From NCBI GenBank assembly GCA_900545085.1, contig UQXU01000029.1, positions 1-18,737 on the forward strand: a stretch of 18,737 bases of DNA. Direction: 5' to 3'. This document shows, piece by piece, positions 1 to 9,442 of the stretch. This DNA comes from an uncultured Eubacteriales bacterium (GTDB lineage Bacteria > Bacillota > Clostridia > Christensenellales > Christensenellaceae). Positions within the stretch are counted from its first letter, which is position 1. Each line of letters starts with the position of its first letter. A model generated the notes under the pieces. The model was not told the DNA's origin. It worked only from the letters and a program-made list of their open reading frames with translations, and did not search any database. The position numbers and the translations under genes were made by a program.

Positions 1-214
1 GAGCCTTGCGCATTTCCAGCTCACATACTGCATCTTTGCGTCTTATCAGCTCCGCTGCGTCCTCCTGAGCTTTCGCAGCTATTGCCTCGGCCTGCTTTTC
101 CGCCGCCTCGGTTATGCCTCGTGCGCTCTGCTCAGCATCAGATCTGGCTTGAGCCAACGCAGTTTCCTTCTGAGCGGCTGCGTCGCTTAGTATTTTTTCA
201 ATGATTGTTGCCAC
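1..214 (-). CDS. ntpE: V-type ATPase subunit E, N-terminal part (cut by left edge)
   Basis: The first 71 codons are present. The start is a GTG at 214-212, seven bases after a perfect AGGAGG; the ATG closer to that site is in another frame that stops at once. The visible protein (MATIIEKILSDAAAQKETAL...) is Ala/Glu/Lys/Gln-rich with no proline and would form one long alpha-helix, as expected for the N-terminal coiled coil of the E subunit in the peripheral stalk. It follows ntpK after a 14-nt gap, the usual I-K-E order of bacterial V-ATPase operons, and the catalytic genes would be expected beyond the left edge. Assignment rests on the coiled-coil character plus position, because the more conserved C-terminal domain is outside the window. 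Confidence 0.85.
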   Translation of the reverse strand, partial: MATIIEKILSDAAAQKETALAQARSDAEQSARGITEAAEKQAEAIAAKAQEDAAELIRRKDAVCELEMRKA

Positions 215-229
215 ACTGCATCCTCCTTA

Positions 230-2657
<2,428 letters not shown>

Positions 2658-2776
2658 TCTCGCTTCACCACCTATCTTCTTTTTGGTTTGTTTTATATAA
2701 TGCGCAGTTTTCGCGCAAAATATCTAATTCTCAGTCACCGTACATTATAATATGGTTTTTTCTGCTTTGCTTTAAA

Positions 2777-2868
2777 ACCGCCTAAGCTTTTCGCATTATA
2801 CTCAGGACGGTATCTTTATTTTAATTATAAATATATTTTTTGTTGAGAATGAGTATATAACTCATTCT
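2777..2868 (-). promoter_or_regulatory. Candidate attenuator: two hairpins with mutually exclusive pairing
   Basis: On the minus-strand transcript, arms AGAATGAGT and ACTCATTCT (2868-2860 and 2854-2846) form a perfect 9-bp hairpin with a 5-nt loop. About 35 nt later ACCGT-C-CTGAG (2811-2801) pairs with CTTAG-GCGGT (2786-2777), with one bulged C and two G-U pairs, and is followed by UUUUAAAG. The 3' arm of the first hairpin contains TATACTCA (2857-2850), perfectly complementary to TGAGTATA (2804-2797) in the 5' side of the second. The two states would exclude each other, as in terminator/antiterminator leaders. The uridine tract is weak, so termination is unproven. I could not match it to a named riboswitch class. 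Confidence 0.4.
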
Positions 2869-3025
2869 ACATATCGTACGGTTTTCTGTGCATGTTTCAC
2901 ATTCATTTCCGAACTTTTCGTGATATTACACACAATGAATCTCACTTTTCTCATGCACTTTTTTATATGTAGCTATATAATTATCTATATGTTGTCTAAA
3001 TTCTATAATATATTTCTTTAGTATT

Positions 3026-3054
3026 ATTATTGAACATTTCTTGAGAATTGTCAA
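3026..3054 (-). promoter_or_regulatory. Probable sigma-A-type promoter of the V-ATPase operon
   Basis: On the minus strand TTGACA (3054-3049) is followed after exactly 17 bases by AATAAT (3031-3026), five of six matches to the -10 consensus. Transcription would start near 3019, giving a 5' leader of about 360 nt before ntpI. Confidence 0.6.
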
Positions 3055-3058
3055 GTGC

Positions 3059-3082
3059 AATTAGCAAAATTAACAGCTAATT
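3059..3082. repeat. Inverted repeat just upstream of the V-ATPase promoter
   Basis: Arms AATTAGC (3059-3065) and GCTAATT (3076-3082) form a perfect 7-bp dyad with a 10-base spacer. It sits five bases upstream of the -35 hexamer, a typical activator or repressor position. AT-rich sequence makes chance dyads common, so function is open. Confidence 0.3.
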
Positions 3083-3320
3083 ATGCAAATTTTTTCAAAT
3101 TTTAAAACTATTTTCAATGAAATATGTGTATTATGTGTAACCTTACTTTATTTATACACAGTATCTTTCTTTATACATATCATATATATTTTCTATGACG
3201 TTATAGCCCCCTATAAACTATTATATGACCTTTTATTACAGCTCAGCATATATAAAGAGTTTTTCTTCTCGTCATTAAGAAGCCGGAATCACAGAAAATC
3301 TTTTTTACAACAGCCTTTTA

Positions 3321-3361
3321 AAACAAAAAAGAGCCGAAAGGAGTGTACCCTCCCACGGCTC
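3321..3361 (-). terminator. Rho-independent terminator of the yqhQ-upp-G/H operon
   Basis: On the minus strand GAGCCG (3361-3356) pairs with CGGCTC (3336-3331), with an inner GGAG/CTCC stem, and is followed directly by TTTTTTGTTT. It begins 20 bases after the stop codon of the stalk subunit gene and separates that gene from ntpI. Confidence 0.88.
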
Positions 3362-3380
3362 AAAGCTTAATTTACTAAAT

Positions 3381-3692
3381 TCAATTTACCATAGCTTTTA
3401 CAATAAAGTCAACTGCTTTTTCATTATTTTTTGCAGCGACGCTGCGCAGATTGGCCATAACCGCTTCGTTTTCCTTCTCTTTGGCGGATACACTCTCGGC
3501 GGACTTACCTTCAGCGTCTGCAATGACCGCTTTCGCAGCCTCGCGAGCCCCGCCAATTATCTTTTCTGCATTTGCACGCGCCTTGCTCTGTTCCTCTTCG
3601 ATGACTGCTTTTGCTTCAGCCGTCGCTTCCGCCGTCATCTGCTCCGCTTTCGCTTCAGCTTCTCTTATCTGAGTCATTATATCCTGCGCCAT
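3381..3692 (-). CDS. V-type ATPase subunit G/H (peripheral stalk, AhaH/NtpF-like)
   Basis: A 103-aa, almost wholly helical, Ala/Glu/Lys-rich protein without cysteine or tryptophan, starting MAQDIMTQIREAEAKAEQ. Residues about 5-95 form a continuous coiled coil with right-handed-type hendecad spacing of alanines, as in the small peripheral-stalk subunit that pairs with subunit E and links the V1 head to subunit I. Length fits the family (about 100 aa). The start has AGGAGG seven bases upstream. It is the last gene of the operon containing upp (51-nt gap) and ends before an intrinsic terminator, so it is transcriptionally separate from ntpI although gene order is preserved. A generic coiled-coil protein is the alternative, but the position just before ntpI makes the assignment strong. 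Confidence 0.88.
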   Translation of the reverse strand: MAQDIMTQIREAEAKAEQMTAEATAEAKAVIEEEQSKARANAEKIIGGAREAAKAVIADAEGKSAESVSAKEKENEAVMANLRSVAAKNNEKAVDFIVKAMVN

Positions 3693-3743
3693 GTTCAGTC
3701 CTCCTTCTGTTTGTAAATTTATTACGGTATGCCGTTACGCATA

Positions 3744-4373
3744 CTACTTCGTGCCGAAAAGTCTGTCGCCGGCGTCGCCTAAGCCGGGTACAATGTAGCC
3801 ATGATCATCCAATTTCTCGTCAATGCACGCCACATAAATATCTACATCCGGATGCGCCTCCTGCACAGCAGCCACACCCTCGGGCGCGGCGATGAGACAC
3901 ATCAGCTTCATATTTTTTACACCTCTTGCTTTGAGCATACTCAGCGCATCTGACGCGCTGCCACCTGTCGCGAGCATAGGATCAACTACAATTATCAGCC
4001 TTTGCTCCACATCGGTGGGGAGCTTGCAGTAATACTCCACAGGATTGAGCGTATCCGGATCACGGTAAAGTCCTATATGCCCCACCTTCGCAGCAGGAAT
4101 CAAGCGGAGTATTCCGCCTACCATACCCAAGCCGGCGCGCAGAATAGGCACAACGCCAAGCGTGCGGCCTGCTATCACTTTTGTTGTAGTTTTACAGATA
4201 GGCGTTTCCACCTCTACATCGCCGAGAGGCAGATCCCGCGTGACTTCATACGCCATCAGCATCGCTATCTCTTCCAGCAGCTCTCGGAAATCCCTCGTTC
4301 CGGTACCCTTGCTGCGCATCAGCGAGAGCTTATGCTGTACCATCGGATGGTCTATCACATATACGTTACTCAT
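3744..4373 (-). CDS. upp: Uracil phosphoribosyltransferase
   Basis: A 209-aa protein of standard length that salvages uracil with PRPP to give UMP in the cytoplasm. The PRPP loop is [12 protein letters not shown] (129-140), and the uracil-binding C-terminal signature is [12 protein letters not shown] (193-204). The N-terminal [11 protein letters not shown] (10-20) is typical of Upp. The ATG is preceded by AGGGG at good spacing and lies nine bases after rpiB, so the two are surely cotranscribed. In Bacillus, upp likewise sits at the end of this gene block directly before the ATP synthase operon; here a V-type stalk gene follows instead. Confidence 0.98.
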   Translation of the reverse strand: MSNVYVIDHPMVQHKLSLMRSKGTGTRDFRELLEEIAMLMAYEVTRDLPLGDVEVETPICKTTTKVIAGRTLGVVPILRAGLGMVGGILRLIPAAKVGHIGLYRDPDTLNPVEYYCKLPTDVEQRLIIVVDPMLATGGSASDALSMLKARGVKNMKLMCLIAAPEGVAAVQEAHPDVDIYVACIDEKLDDHGYIVPGLGDAGDRLFGTK

Positions 4374-4382
4374 ATATTTCCC

Positions 4383-4844
4383 CTATTTCGAATACTTTTT
4401 TTCTATTTCAGCTATCTTATCAATTCGCTTTTGGTGACGCTCAACTCCTGAAAACTCAGTTTCCAAAAACATATCCACAATATCTTTCGCCAACTCAGGC
4501 CCTATCACTCTGCCTCCGAGAGCCATAACATTAGCGTCGTTGTGAAGTCTCGTCGCACGCGCAGAAAATGTATCGCTAAGCATTGCGCATCGTACACCGG
4601 GCACTTTGTTCGCAGCAATAGATATCCCTATGCCTGTTCCGCAGCAAAGTATCCCTCTGTCGAACTCGCCGGAGACTACGCTTTCTGCCACAGCCAGAGC
4701 CGGATCGGGATAATCCGCCGGCTTATCGGCGGACGTACCAAAGTCTTTTATTTCATATCCTTTGCCGTTCAGATGCTCTATTATTTCCTCTTTCAGCTGA
4801 GCGCCCGCATGGTCGCTGCCCAATGCAATTTTTTTTACAGCCAT
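4383..4844 (-). CDS. rpiB: Ribose-5-phosphate isomerase B
   Basis: A 153-aa RpiB/LacAB-family isomerase that interconverts ribose 5-phosphate and ribulose 5-phosphate in the pentose phosphate pathway. Visible motifs are GSDHAG (9-14), the catalytic cysteine C68 in ILCCGTG, SDTFSA (90-95) and GGRVIG (110-115). A good GAGGAAGG site precedes the ATG. It lies between the Sua5 homologue (47-nt gap) and upp (9-nt gap). The same three-gene proximity is known from Bacillus (ywlC-ywlE-rpiB-glyA-upp), but ywlE and glyA are absent here. Confidence 0.97.
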   Translation of the reverse strand: MAVKKIALGSDHAGAQLKEEIIEHLNGKGYEIKDFGTSADKPADYPDPALAVAESVVSGEFDRGILCCGTGIGISIAANKVPGVRCAMLSDTFSARATRLHNDANVMALGGRVIGPELAKDIVDMFLETEFSGVERHQKRIDKIAEIEKKYSK

Positions 4845-4891
4845 ATTCTGCCTTCCTCAAAAAATATTTGTCAATTATTATAAACAAAAAA

Positions 4892-5923
4892 TCAGATTAC
4901 GTCAAATCCCGCCGCGCGTATCATGCGATTCATGACAGCCAGACCTATTCCGTCAGTGTCAACAACCTCAAAATATATCACGTCAGCCTCAAGAGTCCGC
5001 ATGGCGTCGAATATATGAGCTGCAATCTGCTCTTTAGTCGCTCCGAGCGACACTGCATTTCGCCTATTATATAGCCTGAGCGATGCATCCGAGCACAGCA
5101 CGAGCGGTCTTTTTCCAAGTTCTATATCTTTATCATACAACGAATTTATTTTAAATGCAATAGCTTCTGCATTTTCTCCCTCGACGACATACACCTTCGC
5201 TTCAGGCGAATAGTGCTGATAACGCATACCGGGGGATGGAGCGCACTCTCCGTCGTCCAATCCGCTGAGCACAGCCTTGGCAACTTTTGCATCTCCCGCA
5301 GCCTCGTTAAGCATTTCTACCGTGATTCCGCCCGGGCGCAAAACTACAGGTATCTCTCCGCGCGCATCCACAACGGTAGATTCTACACCTATTCGCACTT
5401 CGCCTCCGTCCAGCACAACCGGCACCTTGCCCATAAAATCTTCCTCGACATGCTCCGCCTTCGTCGGGCTGGGTCTTCCCGATATGTTTGCACTCGGCGC
5501 AGCTATAAATCTTCCGGAACGCGAAATCAACTCTCTGGCATACTCGCTCTCCGGCATTCTGACGCCCACCGAGCTCAGTCCTCCCCGCGTCACAGACGGC
5601 ACGCAGTCTTTCGCCTCCAGCACCAATGTGAGCGGGCCCGGCCAAAATTTATCAGCCAGCTTTTTCGCCAATTCCGTAACATGCGTCAGTTCGTAAAGCT
5701 GCTCGCCCTTGCTTATATGCACTATCAGAGGATTATCCGCAGGTCTGCCCTTCGCTGCAAAAATACTGCGCACAGCCTCCGCATTCATGGCGTCTGCTCC
5801 CAATCCGTATACCGTCTCTGTAGGAAATATCACCAATCCGCCGGCGCGAATCACTTCGCACGCAATTTCCATACCCTGTTCGTGCTGTTTCTCATCCTTG
5901 AGACTGAAAACCTTAGTTTCCAA
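4892..5923 (-). CDS. L-threonylcarbamoyladenylate synthase (Sua5 type)
   Basis: A 343-aa Sua5/YwlC protein that makes threonylcarbamoyl-AMP from threonine, bicarbonate and ATP, the first step of the t6A37 modification of ANN-decoding tRNAs. The YrdC domain (about 18-205) has FPTETVYGLGADA (33-45), KGRPADNPL (58-66), SANISGRPSPT (144-154) and a linker SPGMRYQHYSP (230-240), followed by the Sua5 C-terminal domain (about 245-343), so it is the long form. The start is a TTG at 5923-5921, 14 nt after the prfA stop; homologues begin METK, supporting it over the later Met18. Adjacency to prfA and prmC groups translation-fidelity genes. Confidence 0.96.
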   Translation of the reverse strand: METKVFSLKDEKQHEQGMEIACEVIRAGGLVIFPTETVYGLGADAMNAEAVRSIFAAKGRPADNPLIVHISKGEQLYELTHVTELAKKLADKFWPGPLTLVLEAKDCVPSVTRGGLSSVGVRMPESEYARELISRSGRFIAAPSANISGRPSPTKAEHVEEDFMGKVPVVLDGGEVRIGVESTVVDARGEIPVVLRPGGITVEMLNEAAGDAKVAKAVLSGLDDGECAPSPGMRYQHYSPEAKVYVVEGENAEAIAFKINSLYDKDIELGKRPLVLCSDASLRLYNRRNAVSLGATKEQIAAHIFDAMRTLEADVIYFEVVDTDGIGLAVMNRMIRAAGFDVI

Positions 5924-5937
5924 TGCTACCGCCGCCT

Positions 5938-6999
5938 TTACTCCGCCCGCAGACTTGCTTCTCTGTCCGCAAGACTCAGAGCCTCAATTATCTCATCCAT
6001 ATCTCCGTCCAGGAATGCGTCCAATTTGTACAGAGTCAAGGAAATTCTATGATCCGTCACTCTGCCCTGCGGAAAATTATACGTGCGTATGCGCTCGCTT
6101 CTGTCTCCGCTTCCTACCTGGCTCTTTCTGGCTTGAGCATATTCTTCATCCGCCTGTGATTTAGCAAGGTCATACAGACGCGTTTTCAGCACCTTGAGCG
6201 CCTTTTCCTTATTTTTCAACTGAGATTTCTCATCCTGACACGTTACCACAAGGCCTGTCGGCTCATGAGTTATTCTAACCGCCGAGTCTGTCGTGTTGAC
6301 ACACTGACCTCCGTTGCCGGACGCACGATAAACATCTATTCGCAGATCCGCCGGATTAATCTGAATGTCCACATCTTCCGCCTCGGGAAGAACCGCAACC
6401 GTCGCGGCGGACGTATGTATTCTTCCGCCCGACTCGGTCTCGGGGACGCGCTGTACTCTATGTACTCCGCTCTCATATTTCAATCTGGAATACGCTCCCT
6501 TTCCCGAAATATTAAGCACAATTTCTTTTACTCCGCCCAGCTCGGTATAATTCGAGGACAGAGTCTCAGTTTTGAAATGATTTCTCTCCGCGTAGCGCGT
6601 ATACATCCTGAGCAAATTCATACCAAAAAGAGCCGCTTCTTCCCCGCCTGTGCCCGCGCGTATCTCTAAAATTACGTTTTTGTTGTCGTTGGGGTCTTTG
6701 GGAATAAGCAGAAGCTTCAGTTCGTTCGTCTGATTCTCCATTTCTTTTTCCGTAGACTCCAGCTCTTCGCGCACCATCTCAGCCATTTCTCCCGATTCCA
6801 GCTCAAGCATCTCGCGCAGTTCATCCAGCTGCCGTGCATTGTTCATATACGCTTCATATACTGATACTATCTCTTCCAACTCGGCGTGTTCTTTGACAAG
6901 CTTCTGCCAGAGTTCCTGATTAGCTATAATATCACTGTCTGATATCTGTTTTGTCAGTTCTTCATAACGCTTTTTTATCTCTTCAAGTTTTTCAAACAT
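5938..6999 (-). CDS. prfA: Peptide chain release factor 1
   Basis: A 353-aa class I release factor that recognises UAA/UAG and triggers peptide release. It shows the stop-codon-reading loop [10 protein letters not shown] (P-E-T at 186-188, the form also found in B. subtilis RF1), [12 protein letters not shown] (195-206) and the catalytic GGQ at 230-232. RF2-type SPF is absent. The N-terminal coiled coil (1-100) is complete. The gene follows prmC, whose product methylates the GGQ glutamine, after a 74-nt gap containing a TATAAT-like hexamer at 7047-7052 without a good -35, so a weak internal promoter is possible. AGAGG lies about ten bases before the ATG. Confidence 0.98.
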   Translation of the reverse strand: MFEKLEEIKKRYEELTKQISDSDIIANQELWQKLVKEHAELEEIVSVYEAYMNNARQLDELREMLELESGEMAEMVREELESTEKEMENQTNELKLLLIPKDPNDNKNVILEIRAGTGGEEAALFGMNLLRMYTRYAERNHFKTETLSSNYTELGGVKEIVLNISGKGAYSRLKYESGVHRVQRVPETESGGRIHTSAATVAVLPEAEDVDIQINPADLRIDVYRASGNGGQCVNTTDSAVRITHEPTGLVVTCQDEKSQLKNKEKALKVLKTRLYDLAKSQADEEYAQARKSQVGSGDRSERIRTYNFPQGRVTDHRISLTLYKLDAFLDGDMDEIIEALSLADREASLRAE

Positions 7000-7073
7000 A
7001 ACGTCAATTCCTCTTTATCAAAAATACCACTTAATTAATATTCTAAATTATATAGGCAGTTTTATTTCGTTTT

Positions 7074-7892
7074 CTAATTCATCGACCATCCCGATACTAT
7101 TCTGTCCAATCCGGCATAATCCTTATGAATCTTTACATTTCTGAGACAGCTCGAAAAAATCTCTTTAACCGCATCGCCCTGCGAGGCCCCTATCTCAGAA
7201 CAAAAAAATCCGCCCGGCGCGAGTTTAGCCGGGAGCTGCTCCGCGAGCCTTTTATACAAAGCCAGGCCGTTTTTATCTGCCACAAGCGCAAGCTTCGGCT
7301 CGTAGTCACGGACTCCTGCATCTAACTCTTCATACTCCGCTTCCGATACATAGGGAGGGTTCGCGGTTATAACATCAAAAAAGCCGTCTGCCTCAGTCAT
7401 CAAATCCGATTTCACAAAACGCACGTCGGCGGAAAGCTCCTTCGCGTTTTTTTCCGCAACATCTAAAGCGTCAGAACTTATATCGCAGGCCGTAACATCC
7501 GCTCCCGCGAGCTTCGCAAGGCTTATCGCCACGCATCCCGAGCCCGTACAGACGTCCAGTATTCTCCTTCCGCGCCCGGCATGTTCGAGAGCCATTTCAA
7601 CCAAAAGCTCTGTCTCCTGACGAGGAATCAGCACTCGTTCGTCTACATAAAAGCGCATCCCCATAAACCATCTTTCGCCAAGAATATAAGCCAACGGCTC
7701 TCCCTTGCTTCTTCGTTCCGTCAGATAACTTAAATCCATATCGCTCATCTCCTCTTGCCCGCGAAGATAAAGCTCGGATATGCTCATACCAAGTATGGCT
7801 GAGAGCGCATAAACCGCCTCAGCCTTGTACTCGGTTATTCCTGCTTTTTTCAAGTCATCTCTAAGTTTTTTAAGCGCTTGCACCACTCTCAT
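7074..7892 (-). CDS. prmC: Release factor glutamine N5-methyltransferase
   Basis: A 272-aa SAM-dependent methyltransferase that modifies the GGQ glutamine of release factors; its substrate RF1 is encoded next. The N-terminal helical domain (1-80) is followed by the Rossmann domain with PRQETE (90-95), the SAM-binding DVCTGSGC (113-120) and the catalytic NPPY (178-181). The ATG at 7892 lies inside the end of yqhQ (23-nt overlap), with GAGGAG about 13 bases upstream, a somewhat long spacing that suggests translational coupling. Length and motifs are normal. Confidence 0.97.
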   Translation of the reverse strand: MRVVQALKKLRDDLKKAGITEYKAEAVYALSAILGMSISELYLRGQEEMSDMDLSYLTERRSKGEPLAYILGERWFMGMRFYVDERVLIPRQETELLVEMALEHAGRGRRILDVCTGSGCVAISLAKLAGADVTACDISSDALDVAEKNAKELSADVRFVKSDLMTEADGFFDVITANPPYVSEAEYEELDAGVRDYEPKLALVADKNGLALYKRLAEQLPAKLAPGGFFCSEIGASQGDAVKEIFSSCLRNVKIHKDYAGLDRIVSGWSMN

Positions 7893-9018
7893 ACTTACGG
7901 CCTGTCTCCTCGTACTTTGACGTCAGCCTTTCAAGTTCTTCATTGAGATTGTCTATTTCTTTCGACAGCGTCTCCAGCCTCTGTTCATTTCGAGCCTGTT
8001 CATCCTGAGCAAGAATCTTTGCATATTCTTCTTCCTTCTCACTCAGCTTTCGCTTTATCTTAGCCTGACCCCTGCAATAGCTGTTTTTGAGCGCGTCCAG
8101 CTCCTCCGGAGATTTCTCATCCAAAGCCATTTGGAACGCAATTATAGCGCATTCTATCATAGAATCGTCAGGCTCGCGCGTAGTGAGCCTCTGGAGCTGA
8201 AGCCCTGGCCAGCGCAGCGCACGAACCAGTAAATTATCATGCTTTGCCAGAAATTTCAGAAGTTCATAGGATAGCCCGGCTATAATAGGAAGCATAATCA
8301 AGCGGGAACCCAATCTAAGCAGCCAGCTCTCATTCCAGCCCAGGCACGCGTAGACCAGTATCGTAATTATCATAACAAGCAGCAGAAAGCTTGTGCCGCA
8401 GCGCGGATGCAGCCTGCCCTGCTTGCGCACGTTCTCTACTGTCATTTCCATTTCATTTTCGTAGCAGAAAATAGTCTTATGCTCAGCTCCATGATACATG
8501 AACACACGCTTTATGTCTTTCATAAGCGATACCAACGCCATATATGCTAAAAAAAGCCCCATTCTCACTACGCCGTCTATCAAATTAATCACAAGAGAGT
8601 TTTGTATAGAACCCTTGAGCCAGCTCGTTATCAACGTAGGCAGTATAAAAAACAGACCCACCGAAAATGCCAGAGCTATTATAACAGCAAAAACCATCAT
8701 AACATCCATTGCATTTTTTCCGGTTTTCTCAGCCACATATTTTTCGAACTTGCTCGGCTCAAAATCTTCCTCATTGCTGTCGTCATACATCTTCGCCGCA
8801 TCAGTGATCGTACCGACGCCCTGCACCATCATCTGCACGAAGTTCACGACGCCTCGTATCACAGGCCAAGTCAAAATATTATGACTTACCTTTTTGTTTT
8901 TCCAAACTTTCGTAACTATTTCGCCCGATTCCTTACGAACGGCTAACGCACTCGTTTCGGGCGCTTTCATCATGACGCCTTCCAGCACGCCTTGTCCGCC
9001 AATAGAACTTACTTTCAA
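7870..9018 (-). CDS. yqhQ: DUF1385 membrane protein (YqhQ family) with C-terminal coiled coil
   Basis: A 382-aa member of the DUF1385/YqhQ family, whose biochemical role I do not know to be established. The conserved opening is SIGGQGVLEGVMMK (5-18). Hydrophobic segments lie at about 105-132, 142-167, 210-227 and 236-252, and between them are MYHGAEHKTIFCYE (174-187) and LHPRCGTSF (203-211), rich in His/Cys and suggestive of metal binding. After PDDSMIECAIIAF (283-295) comes an extra charged coiled coil (about 316-375); B. subtilis YqhQ is shorter. The start is a TTG (9018-9016) six bases after a perfect AGGAGG. It is first in the operon yqhQ-prmC-prfA-sua5-rpiB-upp-stalk subunit. Confidence 0.93.
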   Translation of the reverse strand: MKVSSIGGQGVLEGVMMKAPETSALAVRKESGEIVTKVWKNKKVSHNILTWPVIRGVVNFVQMMVQGVGTITDAAKMYDDSNEEDFEPSKFEKYVAEKTGKNAMDVMMVFAVIIALAFSVGLFFILPTLITSWLKGSIQNSLVINLIDGVVRMGLFLAYMALVSLMKDIKRVFMYHGAEHKTIFCYENEMEMTVENVRKQGRLHPRCGTSFLLLVMIITILVYACLGWNESWLLRLGSRLIMLPIIAGLSYELLKFLAKHDNLLVRALRWPGLQLQRLTTREPDDSMIECAIIAFQMALDEKSPEELDALKNSYCRGQAKIKRKLSEKEEEYAKILAQDEQARNEQRLETLSKEIDNLNEELERLTSKYEETGRKYESGASA

Positions 9019-9046
9019 ACAACGCCTCCTAATCGCACGGCAATAA

Positions 9047-9075
9047 ATTATACTGTCGAGTTAATTTTTTGCCAT
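9047..9075 (-). promoter_or_regulatory. Probable promoter of the yqhQ-upp operon
   Basis: On the minus strand ATGGCA (9075-9070, four of six -35 matches) is followed after 17 bases by a perfect TATAAT (9052-9047). It lies between the rpmE terminator and the yqhQ start and would give a leader of about 20 nt carrying AGGAGG. Confidence 0.6.
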
Positions 9076-9086
9076 ATTTTGCCTAG

Positions 9087-9112
9087 AAAAAAACAGACCA
9101 AAATAGGTCTGG
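9087..9112 (-). terminator. Rho-independent terminator after rpmE
   Basis: On the minus strand CAGACC (9111-9106) and GGTCTG (9099-9094) form a perfect 6-bp stem with loop TATTTT, followed by TTTTTTT. It starts about a dozen bases after the rpmE stop. The other strand also has a short T run, but there is no gene there to terminate. Confidence 0.85.
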
Positions 9113-9123
9113 TTTTTCGCAAA

Positions 9124-9324
9124 TTATTTGATACCGTATCTCTTTTTGAAACGATCTACGCGACCGCCGGTATCTACCAGCTTTTGCTTACCTGTGAAGA
9201 ACGGATGGCATTTTGAGCAGACATCTACCTTCAGCTCAGACTTAACAGAGCCGGTGATGAATGTCTCGCCACACGCGCAAGTCACCTTGCATTCGCCGTA
9301 CTTGGGATGTACATCAGGTTTCAT
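9124..9324 (-). CDS. rpmE: Ribosomal protein bL31 (zinc-binding, C+ form)
   Basis: A 66-aa bL31 protein of the large ribosomal subunit and intersubunit bridge. It has the [10 protein letters not shown] opening, the zinc ligands C16 and C18 (TCACGE) and C36 and C39 (VCSKCHPF), then [21 protein letters not shown]. All four cysteines make it the zinc-containing form rather than the zinc-independent paralogue. AAAGGGG stands upstream of the ATG at rather long spacing. Rho-rpmE adjacency is conserved in Bacillota; here rpmE has its own extended -10 promoter and terminator, so it can be expressed alone. Confidence 0.98.
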   Translation of the reverse strand: MKPDVHPKYGECKVTCACGETFITGSVKSELKVDVCSKCHPFFTGKQKLVDTGGRVDRFKKRYGIK

Positions 9325-9364
9325 ATTCGCAGTTTCACCCCTTTACCTTAAAATCGCAATTCCT

Positions 9365-9403
9365 ATTATATCATATTATTGCAGAAATACAATACCTTTC
9401 TGC
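9365..9403 (-). promoter_or_regulatory. rpmE promoter with extended -10 and overlapping inverted repeat
   Basis: On the minus strand TGATATAAT (9373-9365) is an extended -10 element, with TTGTAT (9392-9387) 16 bases upstream as a weak -35. A perfect inverted repeat, GCAGAAA and TTTCTGC with a 9-base spacer (9381-9403), covers the -35 region. There is no adjacent T run on the minus strand, so it looks more like an operator than a terminator for rho. The leader to rpmE is about 34 nt. Confidence 0.55.
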
Positions 9404-9442
9404 AAAATATTTTAATTTTACAATTAAGAGCAAAATCTAAGA

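Larger units (their letters stand above)
2658..3320 (-). other. AT-rich intergenic region and probable long leader of the V-ATPase operon
   Basis: About 660 bases without a convincing gene. The stretch is much more AT-rich than the flanking genes. Going toward ntpI it holds an inverted repeat at 3059-3082, a TTGACA/AATAAT promoter at 3026-3054, and a leader of about 360 nt with a 9-bp dyad at 2846-2868, a 10-bp hairpin at 2777-2811 and a small TGCGC/GCGCA hairpin at 2701-2717. Two other TATAAT-like hexamers on the minus strand (2744-2749 and 2795-2800) lack a good -35 element. Bases 3083-3320 show nothing but AT-rich sequence. Confidence 0.6.

Noticed and set aside
186..226. ATG start for ntpE next to AGGAGG
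   Set aside because: The frame from that ATG stops within eight codons; the in-frame GTG at 214 gives the correct coiled-coil protein.
2744..2749. Promoter for ntpI at the perfect TATAAT nearest the gene
   Set aside because: No acceptable -35 hexamer is found at 16-18 bases and there is no extended TG, so the TTGACA/AATAAT pair at 3026-3054 is preferred, though a secondary start is possible.
3083..3370. 95-codon plus-strand frame with a hydrophobic N-terminus
   Set aside because: It lies in the AT-rich region, has no ribosome binding site, and continues through the intrinsic terminator of the opposite operon; its hydrophobicity follows from T-rich codons.
9365..9440. Intrinsic terminator for rho
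   Set aside because: The GCAGAAA/TTTCTGC stem lacks a following T run on the minus strand, and the other local palindromes are purely A/T. It fits better as a promoter-overlapping repeat for rpmE.
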